Origin: Sphingobium scionense
GTDB lineage: Bacteria > Pseudomonadota > Alphaproteobacteria > Sphingomonadales > Sphingomonadaceae
DNA length: 64,000 nucleotides
Direction of reading: 5' to 3'
Assembly (NCBI RefSeq): GCF_014197035.1
Contig: NZ_JACIEU010000016.1
Span: 62,001-126,000 of the forward strand
Part shown: piece after piece, positions 18,268 to 25,423 of the stretch
Layout of the letters: every line of letters starts with the position of its first letter
Position numbering within the stretch: the stretch's first letter is position 1
Made by a program: the position numbers and the translations under genes
The notes under the pieces: model-generated
What the model saw: only the letters and a program-made list of their open reading frames with translations
Told to the model about the DNA's origin: nothing
The model's database searches: none

Positions 18268-18287
18268 AGTGTTACCAAGGTAACACT
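18268..18287 (-). promoter_or_regulatory. Palindromic operator candidate upstream of vapB
   Basis: The sequence AGTGTTACCAAGGTAACACT has 9-base perfect arms around an AA centre. It lies 7 bases before the vapB ATG and within the 38-base gatA-vapB gap. AbrB-fold VapB antitoxins typically bind such palindromes in their own promoter, so this is the expected autoregulatory site. It also lies inside any transcript coming from gatCA. Confidence 0.7.
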
Positions 18288-18299
18288 TCGATCAGGCCA

Positions 18300-19784
18300 T
18301 TACCACCACTTGTCCGGCCGCGCGGTGAAGCCGGCCCTTTCCTCGATGGCGAGGCTGGCGTTCAGCACGGTTTGCTCGTCCAGCGCCTTGCCGATCACCT
18401 GCAGGCCGATCGGCAGGCCGGCCGCATCCAGCCCGCCCGGAATCGCCATCGCCGGCAGCCCCGCCAGCGAGGCCGGCACGGTGAAGACGTCGTTCAGATA
18501 CATGGCCAGCGGATCGGCCTGCTTCTCACCCAGCGCGAAGGACGCGCTCGGCGCTGTCGGCGTCAGCAGCAGGTCGCACTTCTCGAACGCCAGTTCGAAA
18601 TCGCGCGCGATCAGCGCCCGCACCTTCTGCGCCTGGGTATAATAGGCGTCATAGAAGCCGGCCGACAGCACATAGGTGCCGATCATGATGCGGCGCTTCA
18701 CTTCCGGGCCAAAGCCCGCGGCGCGGGTCGCGGCATACATGTCCTGCAGCCCTGCGCCATCGGGCAGGTCGCGCTGGCCGTAACGCACGCCGTCATAGCG
18801 GGCGAGGTTCGACGAGGCTTCGGCCGGCGCAATGATATAATAGGTCGGCAGCGCATATTGGGTATGCGGCAGCGACACTTCCACCACCTCGGCGCCGGCG
18901 TCCTTGAGCCATTCGATGCCGCGATCCCACATGGCGGAGATTTCTGCGTTCAGGCCATCGGGGCGATATTCCTTGGGAATACCGACCTTCTTGCCTTTCA
19001 GGTCGCTCGACAGATTGGCTTCCCACTGGGGCACGGCCAGATCGAGGCTGGTCGAATCCTTGGGGTCAAAGCCCGACATGGTTTCCAGCAGGATCGCATT
19101 GTCGCGCACGGTGCGCGCCATCGGCCCGGCCTGGTCCAGCGAACTGGCGAAGGCGACGATGCCGAAGCGCGAGCAGCGCCCATAGGTCGGCTTGATGCCG
19201 CTGATGCCGGTGAAGGCGGCGGGCTGGCGGATCGAGCCGCCGGTGTCGGTGCCGGTCGCCGCCGGGCAGAGCCGCGCGGAAATGGCCGAGGACGAGCCAC
19301 CCGACGAGCCACCGGGCGCCAGCGCGGCATTACCGCCATCATTGCGGCGCCAGGGCGAGATCACACTGCCATAATAGCTGGTCTCGTTGGACGATCCCAT
19401 GGCGAACTGGTCGAGGTTGAGCTTGCCCAGCATACCGGCGCCGGCGGCCCACAGCTTGCCGGACACGGTCGATTCATAGGTCGGCACGAAGCCTTCCAGC
19501 ATGTGCGACGCTGCGGTGGTCTGCGTGCCTTCGGTGCAGAACAGGTCCTTCATGCCGATCGGCACGCCGGCCAGCGCGCCCAGCGTCTCGCCGGTGGCCT
19601 TGGCCTTGTCGGCGGCATCAGCCGCTGCCAGCGCCTTTTCGGGCGTTTCTACGATGAAGGCGTTCAGCGCCTTGGCGGCAGCGACATTGGCGTTGAAGCC
19701 CTCGGCCACTTCGCGCGCCGAAAAATCGCCCGCGCGGAAGCCGTCGCGGATTTCCGCGACCGTCAGATCAGTCAAATTGGTCAT
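18300..19784 (-). CDS. gatA: Aspartyl/glutamyl-tRNA amidotransferase subunit A
   Basis: GatA hydrolyses glutamine to supply ammonia for tRNA-dependent amidation. The 494-residue amidase-signature protein shows the Lys of the Ser-cisSer-Lys triad in AGVPIGMKDLFCTEG, the Ser-rich loop APGGSSGGSSSAISA, and the nucleophile region GTDTGGSIRQPAAF. Its ATG is one base from or overlapping the gatC stop (ORFs meet at 19784). Downstream come vapB and vapC before gatB. Confidence 0.97.
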   Translation of the reverse strand: MTNLTDLTVAEIRDGFRAGDFSAREVAEGFNANVAAAKALNAFIVETPEKALAAADAADKAKATGETLGALAGVPIGMKDLFCTEGTQTTAASHMLEGFVPTYESTVSGKLWAAGAGMLGKLNLDQFAMGSSNETSYYGSVISPWRRNDGGNAALAPGGSSGGSSSAISARLCPAATGTDTGGSIRQPAAFTGISGIKPTYGRCSRFGIVAFASSLDQAGPMARTVRDNAILLETMSGFDPKDSTSLDLAVPQWEANLSSDLKGKKVGIPKEYRPDGLNAEISAMWDRGIEWLKDAGAEVVEVSLPHTQYALPTYYIIAPAEASSNLARYDGVRYGQRDLPDGAGLQDMYAATRAAGFGPEVKRRIMIGTYVLSAGFYDAYYTQAQKVRALIARDFELAFEKCDLLLTPTAPSASFALGEKQADPLAMYLNDVFTVPASLAGLPAMAIPGGLDAAGLPIGLQVIGKALDEQTVLNASLAIEERAGFTARPDKWW

Positions 19785-20071
19785 TATTCGATCACCTTGG
19801 GCACCGCAAAGAAGCCATGTTCGGCCTGCGGCGCGTTGGCCAATACCTTGTCACGCACATTGCCGTCCGTAATGACGTCATCGCGCAGCCGTTGATGGTT
19901 GGGGATGACGGCCGTCATCGGCTCTACGCCGGTCACGTCCACCTCGCCCAGCTGCTCCACCCAGCCAAGGATATTGTTGAGTTCGGGCACCATGGCTTCG
20001 GCTTCGGCGTCGGTCACCGAAATGCGCGAGAGGCTGGCGATCTTTTTCACGGTCTGAAGGTCTATCGACAT
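19784..20071 (-). CDS. gatC: Aspartyl/glutamyl-tRNA amidotransferase subunit C
   Basis: GatC is the small belt subunit that wraps GatA and GatB. The 95-residue reading from ATG 20071 (MSIDLQTVKKIASLSRISV) fits the family exactly; a GTG at 20095 would add eight residues without homology. The conserved NNILGWVEQLGEVDVTGVEPM is present. It is first in the gatC-gatA-vapB-vapC-gatB unit. Confidence 0.95.
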   Translation of the reverse strand: MSIDLQTVKKIASLSRISVTDAEAEAMVPELNNILGWVEQLGEVDVTGVEPMTAVIPNHQRLRDDVITDGNVRDKVLANAPQAEHGFFAVPKVIE

Positions 20072-20128
20072 GGGCCAAGCCGCTAGCACCCGCACCAGTC
20101 CGCTTCAAGTGTCCTGCTGCACCATCCG

Positions 20129-20155
20129 CCATCTTGCATGCCCCCATCTTGCATG
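20129..20155. repeat. Short tandem repeat between gatC and the DUF3089 gene
   Basis: CCATCTTGCATG occurs twice with a 15-base period (20129-20140 and 20144-20155) in the divergent gatC/DUF3089 spacer. It could be a pair of regulator sites or a neutral duplication; nothing else supports a function. Confidence 0.5.
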
Positions 20156-20227
20156 ACCGCTGCGCATGGGCCAGACAGGCCGCACGAAGGCGGGGCGATC
20201 CCCGCACAGGGATGGAGACGAGAGCAA

Positions 20228-21352
20228 GTGGCCCGCAAATTCCTCTATGTCGTCGCTGGCCTTATCGTGCTGGTACTTGCGATGCTGCTCGCCTACCGCG
20301 TCTGGGGCAGTCAGCTGATCCGTGCGGTGATGGTCCCGCGCGAGGCGTTCCAGCCGCTCCAGCCCCTGCCCGCCAACGCCTATGACGATCCAAAAATGTG
20401 GATCGCCCGCCCCGACCTGACCAAGGACAATCCCGCGCTCTGGACGCCGCAGGGCGCGGCAAAGCTCGCCCCACTGGAACAGACGGCGGCCATCTTCTTC
20501 ATCCATCCGACCAGCTATGTGACACCGCTCGGCAATGCCCATTGGAATGCGCCGCTGGACGATGCGGAAAGCAATGCGACCGCGCGCCGCTTCGTGCTGA
20601 GCCAGGCCAGCGCCTTCAGCGCCGCCGGCAATGTCTGGGCACCGCGCTATCGCCAGGCCAATTATGGCGCCTTCCTCACCACCGGAGCGGAGGGCGACCA
20701 GGCGCTCACCGCCGCCTATCGCGACGTGGTGCAGGCTTTCGCCGCCTTCCTCAAGGCCAATCCCACCGGCCCGCTGATCCTGGCCGGCCACAGCCAGGGG
20801 TCACGCCACCTGCTACAACTGGTGCGCGAACAGGTAGCGGGCAAGCCGGTCGCCGACCGGGTCGCGGCCATCTATGCCGTGGGCTGGCCGATCTCGGTCG
20901 AGGCAGACCTGCCCGCATTGGGCTTCCCCGCCTGCGCCAGGCGCGACCAGTCGCACTGCATCGTCAGCTGGCAAAGCTATGCCGAGCCGGCCGATCCGTC
21001 CGCCGTGGTCGAAAGCTTCGAGCGCAAGCAGGGCCTCAATGGCCAGCCGCGCAAGGGCACGCACATGCTCTGCACCAATCCGATTACCGGCACCTTCAAC
21101 GGCAATGCCCCCGCCAGCGCCAATATCGGCACGCTCGACGCCCGCGCCGCCGACAAGCCGGCCCATCTGGTCGCCGGTATCGTGCCTGCCCGCTGCGACA
21201 CCAGCGGCGTGCTGATGATCGGCGAGCCGGTCGACATGGGGCCGTACACGCTGCCCGGCAATAATTATCACGTCTATGATTACAGCCTGTTCTGGGGCAA
21301 TGTGCGCGATGACGCCCGCCAGCGACTGGCGGCCTTTACCAAGACGCACTAA
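20228..21352 (+). CDS. DUF3089 alpha/beta-hydrolase-like membrane-anchored protein
   Basis: The reading from GTG 20228 gives 374 residues opening with a membrane anchor (FLYVVAGLIVLVLAMLLAYRVW), probably leaving the rest in the periplasm. The nucleophile elbow GHSQGSRHLLQLV and the upstream IFFIHPTSYVT are those of the DUF3089 family, alpha/beta hydrolases without established substrate. GAGACGAGAG upstream of the GTG favours this start over the longer GTG-less extension from 20138. It is followed by a structured repeat and then ruvX. Confidence 0.8.
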   Translation: MARKFLYVVAGLIVLVLAMLLAYRVWGSQLIRAVMVPREAFQPLQPLPANAYDDPKMWIARPDLTKDNPALWTPQGAAKLAPLEQTAAIFFIHPTSYVTPLGNAHWNAPLDDAESNATARRFVLSQASAFSAAGNVWAPRYRQANYGAFLTTGAEGDQALTAAYRDVVQAFAAFLKANPTGPLILAGHSQGSRHLLQLVREQVAGKPVADRVAAIYAVGWPISVEADLPALGFPACARRDQSHCIVSWQSYAEPADPSAVVESFERKQGLNGQPRKGTHMLCTNPITGTFNGNAPASANIGTLDARAADKPAHLVAGIVPARCDTSGVLMIGEPVDMGPYTLPGNNYHVYDYSLFWGNVRDDARQRLAAFTKTH

Positions 21353-21353
21353 A

Positions 21354-21474
21354 CCTTGATCGCTGCAAGCCGAACCGGCTTGAAGCGTGAATCAAGGTCT
21401 AGAAACAAGGAAGAGAACCTGATTCACGTTATCGGCGGAAGCGCAACGCGCTTCCACCTCAAACGATCAGGTTC
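21354..21474. repeat. Composite stem-loop repeat element upstream of ruvX
   Basis: Two long hairpins fill the gap before ruvX. The first (21354-21397) pairs CCTTGAT with ATCAAGG, CGCT with AGCG, and CAAGCCG with CGGCTTG. The second (21415-21474) pairs GAACCTGAT with ATCAGGTTC and, inside, GGAAGCGC with GCGCTTCC around AAC. They share an inverted TGATTCACG/CGTGAATCA-like motif. The layout looks like a REP/BIME-type interspersed intergenic element, but only one clear copy is in this window. Confidence 0.6.
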
Positions 21475-21483
21475 AGGGGACAC

Positions 21484-21957
21484 ATGAAACTTGTCACGAC
21501 CGACCGCGCGCAATTTCGCGCAGCCCTGCCCGAGGGCGGCCGCCTGATCGGCATGGATGTGGGCACCAAGACGATCGGCCTGGCCCTGTGCGATGCCGAA
21601 TGGTCGATCGCCAGCCCGGCCTACACCGTCAATCGCGGCAAGTTCAGCAAGGACAAGCCGGCGCTCGAAGCCTTCATGGCGCAGCAGCAGGTCAAGGGCA
21701 TCGTCATCGGCCTGCCGCTCAATCTCGACGGCACCAACAGCCCGCGCAGCCAGGCCAGTCGCGCCTTTGCCCATAATGTCGCGGACATCGGCCTGCCGGT
21801 GCTGCTCTGGGACGAGCGCTGGTCGACCCAGGCGGTCACCCGCACCCTGCTGGAGGCCGACGCCAGCCGCGCCCGTCGCGACGAACTGGTCGACAAACTC
21901 GCCGCCAGCTACATCCTCCAGGGCGCGATCGACGGGCTGGTCGCCGGGCTGGAATAG
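21484..21957 (+). CDS. ruvX: Putative pre-16S rRNA nuclease / Holliday junction resolvase-like protein YqgF
   Basis: RuvX/YqgF is an RNase H-fold nuclease needed for 16S rRNA 5'-end maturation and proposed as a junction resolvase. The 157 residues show the first strand with catalytic Asp (GRLIGMDVGTKTIGLALCD), the loop GIVIGLPLNLDGTNSPRS, the WDERWST segment and the final ELVDKLAASYILQG. Length is typical. The preceding 130 bases are structured repeat DNA, so its promoter is either in or upstream of that. Confidence 0.93.
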   Translation: MKLVTTDRAQFRAALPEGGRLIGMDVGTKTIGLALCDAEWSIASPAYTVNRGKFSKDKPALEAFMAQQQVKGIVIGLPLNLDGTNSPRSQASRAFAHNVADIGLPVLLWDERWSTQAVTRTLLEADASRARRDELVDKLAASYILQGAIDGLVAGLE

Positions 21958-21970
21958 CTGAAACCCGGCC

Positions 21971-23296
21971 TCAATGCAGCTTGAGGCGCGGGCGCACGAA
22001 GCGGTTGATATGGCTGACCAGGATCAGCGCCGGGCCGCGTATCTTGCCGTGAACGGCGAGCAGATGCATGCGATAGAGCGACATGTAGACGAAGCGGGCA
22101 AGCCGCCCCTCCACCGCCATGCGCCCGCCGACCAGCTTGCCCATCAGCGATCCGACCGTCGAATAGCGGCTGAGCGACACCAGCGAGCCATGATCCTTGT
22201 AGACAAAGGTCTTGAGCGGGCGATCGGCCATCAGCCGGCCGAGATTGGCGAACACCGTGTCGGCCATCTGATGCGCGGCCTGCGCGCGCGGCGGGATCGG
22301 CCGATCGGCGCCCTGTGGCGTGTAGGAGGCGCAATCGCCCATCGCGAAGACGCGGTCGTCGGCCAGGCTCTGGAGCGTCGGGCGCACGATCACCTGCCCG
22401 GCACGGGAGAGTTCCAGCCCATCAAGGCCATCGCGGATTGCCGCCGCCTTGACCCCGGCGGCCCAGACCTGAAGATCGGCGGGAATGAAGCCGCCATCCT
22501 TCGTTTCCATCCCCTGCGGCGTGGAGGCGGTGACGGCGACGTCGGCGCGCACCTTGACGCCCAACACCTCCAGTTCCTCCCGCGCGGCGTCGGCCAGCCG
22601 GTCGGGCAAGGCCGGCAGGATGCGCGGCCCGGCCTCCAGCAAGGTGACGTCGAGCCGCTGGCGATCGAACACCTCCAGCCCATAATAGCCCAGCGCATCG
22701 GCAGCATTATAGAGTTCGGCCGCCAGTTCGACCCCGGTGGCGCCACCGCCGACGATCGCGATCCGCACCCGCGCGTCCGACGCGGGATCGGCCGACATGG
22801 CGCGCGACACGCGCAGGCAATGGTCGAGCAACTGGTCGCGAAAGCTGTCGGCCTGCGCCCGGCTGTCGAGGAACAGGCAATTGTCGGCGACGCCCGGCGT
22901 TCCGAAATCATTGGTGACCGATCCATAGGCCAGCACCAGATAGTCGTAGCGGACCGAATGGGCGCTCACCACCTCGCGCCCCTTGGGATCGAACACCGGC
23001 GCGACATGGACCCGCCGCGCTGCCCGGTCGATGCCCTGCAGCGTGCCATAGAGATAGCGATAGCCCCAGCGGTGGCAGTGGCTGCGATAGCCGACCTCGT
23101 CCAGACTGGCGTCGAGCGATCCGGTCGCGACCTCGTGCAGCAGCGGTTTCCAGATGTGGGTGCGGTTGCGATCGATCAGGATGATGTCATGCCGCTTGCG
23201 GCCATAGCGGGCGCCCAGCTTGCGCGCGAGTTCGAGGCCGGCGGCACCGCCGCCGACGATGACGATCTGGGTCTTCTTGTCGGGGATCAAGCGCAT
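21971..23296 (-). CDS. ndh: Type II NADH dehydrogenase (NDH-2-like FAD oxidoreductase)
   Basis: The 441-residue flavoprotein probably oxidises NADH and reduces quinone without pumping protons. Two Rossmann motifs are visible: QIVIVGGGAAGLELARKLG at the N-terminus (FAD) and IAIVGGGATGVELAAEL near the middle (NADH). FAMGDCASYTPQGADRP is the second FAD contact. The tail LVSHINRFVRPRLKLH matches NDH-2 proteins. ATG 23296 follows GGAGGA so closely that the TTG two codons later (7-base spacing) may be the real start. It is divergent from a TetR regulator 86 bases away. Confidence 0.87.
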   Translation of the reverse strand: MRLIPDKKTQIVIVGGGAAGLELARKLGARYGRKRHDIILIDRNRTHIWKPLLHEVATGSLDASLDEVGYRSHCHRWGYRYLYGTLQGIDRAARRVHVAPVFDPKGREVVSAHSVRYDYLVLAYGSVTNDFGTPGVADNCLFLDSRAQADSFRDQLLDHCLRVSRAMSADPASDARVRIAIVGGGATGVELAAELYNAADALGYYGLEVFDRQRLDVTLLEAGPRILPALPDRLADAAREELEVLGVKVRADVAVTASTPQGMETKDGGFIPADLQVWAAGVKAAAIRDGLDGLELSRAGQVIVRPTLQSLADDRVFAMGDCASYTPQGADRPIPPRAQAAHQMADTVFANLGRLMADRPLKTFVYKDHGSLVSLSRYSTVGSLMGKLVGGRMAVEGRLARFVYMSLYRMHLLAVHGKIRGPALILVSHINRFVRPRLKLH

Positions 23297-23382
23297 TCCT
23301 CCTCGATCGGCTCGCCGGCGGATCGCGCTGCGGCGCGCCGGTTGTGCATTGCAATAGGCGGCCCGGCGTCGCAAAGCGAGGC

Positions 23383-24003
23383 GTGGACAAGCAGAATTTC
23401 ACCGAGCGCAACCGGCGCGACATCGTCGCGATCGCCACCCGGCATTTCGCGGAAAAAGGCTATGCCGGCGCGCGGGTGGACGAGATCGCCGCCGCCACCG
23501 CGACCTCCAAGCGGATGATCTACTATCATTTCGGCAGCAAGGACGGGCTCTATCGCGCGGTCCTGACCGAAGCCTATCGCGGCATCAGATCGGCCGAACT
23601 GGAGGCCGAACTGGGCGACCTGCCGCCGCTTGCCGCGTTGGAGCGGCTGACCGCCCTTACCTTCGACTATCATTTCAACCATCCCGAACTGGTGCGGCTG
23701 GTGATGGACGAGAATATCCGGGGCGGCCCGCATGTCGGCGAGATTTCCGAAGGACATAACGAGATCGTCCTGCCCAAGACCCAGGCGCTGATCGATCGCG
23801 GCATGGCCGATGGCAGCTTCCGCGCCGGGCTGGACGCGGTCGACCTGCACATGACGATCAGCGCCCTCGCCTTCTACTTCGTGTCCAACCGCCACAGTTT
23901 CCACGCGATCTTCGGCGTCGACATGACCAGCGAGGCGGCGGCCGAGCGGCGCCGCGCGCAGGTGATCGACAATGTGCTGCGCTACTGCCGGGCCGATCCC
24001 TGA
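23383..24003 (+). CDS. TetR family transcriptional regulator
   Basis: The N-terminal helix-turn-helix (DIVAIATRHFAEKGYAGARV to TSKRMIYYHFGSKDGLYRAV) is typical; the C-terminal ligand domain (about 206 residues in all) resembles RutR/YcdC-type TetR_C. GTG 23383 is preferred because GCGAGGC lies just upstream; an earlier GTG at 23344 would add 13 residues. It is divergent from ndh, so it may control ndh or itself; the ligand is unknown. Confidence 0.87.
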   Translation: MDKQNFTERNRRDIVAIATRHFAEKGYAGARVDEIAAATATSKRMIYYHFGSKDGLYRAVLTEAYRGIRSAELEAELGDLPPLAALERLTALTFDYHFNHPELVRLVMDENIRGGPHVGEISEGHNEIVLPKTQALIDRGMADGSFRAGLDAVDLHMTISALAFYFVSNRHSFHAIFGVDMTSEAAAERRRAQVIDNVLRYCRADP

Positions 24004-24029
24004 GGGGTGAGGCAAGGACATGGACCGGA

Positions 24030-25331
24030 TCAGAACTGCATCTTGACCTGGCCGCCCAGCGCCAGCGCATCATTGGTGCGGCGGTAGGAAAAGGCACCGG
24101 GATCGAGAATATATTGCACGTCCGGCCGGATGCTGAGCCAGCGGCGCAACTGGATGCCATAGCTCATCTCGATCGCGGTCTCCCCCACCGGCAGCGCGGC
24201 ATAGCCGCCGGGGATATCCTGCGCATCGGCGGCCACGCGACGCAGTCGCGGATTGACCTGCGCATGGACGATACCGATCGAGATGCTGTCGGCGTCCCGG
24301 CCGGCAAAGGTGCCCGTCTTGACCAGACCGGCGGCATACCAGTGGGTGATCTGGGCCGAAGCCTGCGGATTGGCAGTGAACTGGGCGAAGACGGAAAGGC
24401 CGCGATTGCCCGTCCCTTCGCGCAGGATCATCTGGTCCGCCAGCGCATAGACGCCATAGCGGCCACGCAACATGCCCTGCTCCCCGCGCCGGGCGGCGCG
24501 TGACGTGTCATAATAGGCGCCGATCTTGTAATGGCCCGGCAGCACATGGCTGCCCGGTGCGATGCCGGGATCATATTCCAGTTCCAGCGGCAGCAGCACG
24601 CCGGTCGTGCCGCCGGCAAAGGGCCGGAAGGCATTGTCGGGATCGTTGAGGCGGGGATTGACCTGATAGACGCCAGTGCGCAGCGCCAGATCCGGCCGGA
24701 TGCGATAGCGCACCGCCGCGCCCCAGCGGGCATTGGGATAATTATACCAGCCGCTATTGCCCGATTCCGACAGCGGATGGGCGCAGAAGGCCGCATTGAC
24801 GAAATTACAGCCCAGGATCATCCCGCCCAGATCATTGCCCATGGCGAAATAACCCAGCCTCAGGTTGAGCCGGCCATTGGCGATATTCTGTTCGTAGCTG
24901 AGTTCCGACAGACGGGTATAATTGCCGCCGGCCGCCTCCTGGATCGGCAGGCGATTGCCGACGATGTCGGAGGAGAGGCCGACACCGCGCCGATCGTTGA
25001 TAGTGACATGCACGATGCCGCCGGACAGGCCGGCGATCCGGTCCATGTCGAAATCGAGGCTGGCGCGCAATTGCTGGGTATAGGCGCTGCCCTGCCGCTG
25101 GCCGCCATCGACCGCAGCGAAGGCTTCGCCGACATAGTCCGCGCGCACGGTGACGCCCGCCTGCTTCAGCCGCGTGCGCAACCCGCCCCAGTCGCCGGTC
25201 AGCGTCTCGCGCGGGGCCGCCGACACCTTCTTTTCGGGCGCGACTTCCTGCGCATGGGCACCCGCGACCGGCAGCAGGATCAGCAATGTCGCCAGGGTCA
25301 GGCGGGCATGGAGGTGAAGATAGTGGGCCAA
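24030..25331 (-). CDS. oprB: OprB family carbohydrate-selective porin
   Basis: This outer-membrane porin probably admits glucose or related sugars. A signal peptide (LTLATLLILLPVAGAHAQ) is followed by the OprB N-terminal signature LTGDWGGLRTRLKQAGVTV and by long amphipathic strands ending in the aromatic LGGQVKMQF. A TTG at 25331 after GGAGGGG is the best start and gives 433 residues; the frame is open to 25403. The gene is 20-90 bases after gcd on the same strand, linking entry of sugar into the periplasm with its oxidation there. Confidence 0.87.
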   Translation of the reverse strand: MAHYLHLHARLTLATLLILLPVAGAHAQEVAPEKKVSAAPRETLTGDWGGLRTRLKQAGVTVRADYVGEAFAAVDGGQRQGSAYTQQLRASLDFDMDRIAGLSGGIVHVTINDRRGVGLSSDIVGNRLPIQEAAGGNYTRLSELSYEQNIANGRLNLRLGYFAMGNDLGGMILGCNFVNAAFCAHPLSESGNSGWYNYPNARWGAAVRYRIRPDLALRTGVYQVNPRLNDPDNAFRPFAGGTTGVLLPLELEYDPGIAPGSHVLPGHYKIGAYYDTSRAARRGEQGMLRGRYGVYALADQMILREGTGNRGLSVFAQFTANPQASAQITHWYAAGLVKTGTFAGRDADSISIGIVHAQVNPRLRRVAADAQDIPGGYAALPVGETAIEMSYGIQLRRWLSIRPDVQYILDPGAFSYRRTNDALALGGQVKMQF

Positions 25332-25423
25332 AGCCCCTCCCTTCCGCGCGGCAAGGCTGCGCGCGGTGACATGATGGATGACGACAGACAGGCGGAGCGG
25401 CACCGGGCCGCTCCGCCCATGGT

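Noticed and set aside
18372..19895. 507-residue rightward frame antisense to gatA
   Set aside because: Shadow of gatA; no motif, no start signal.
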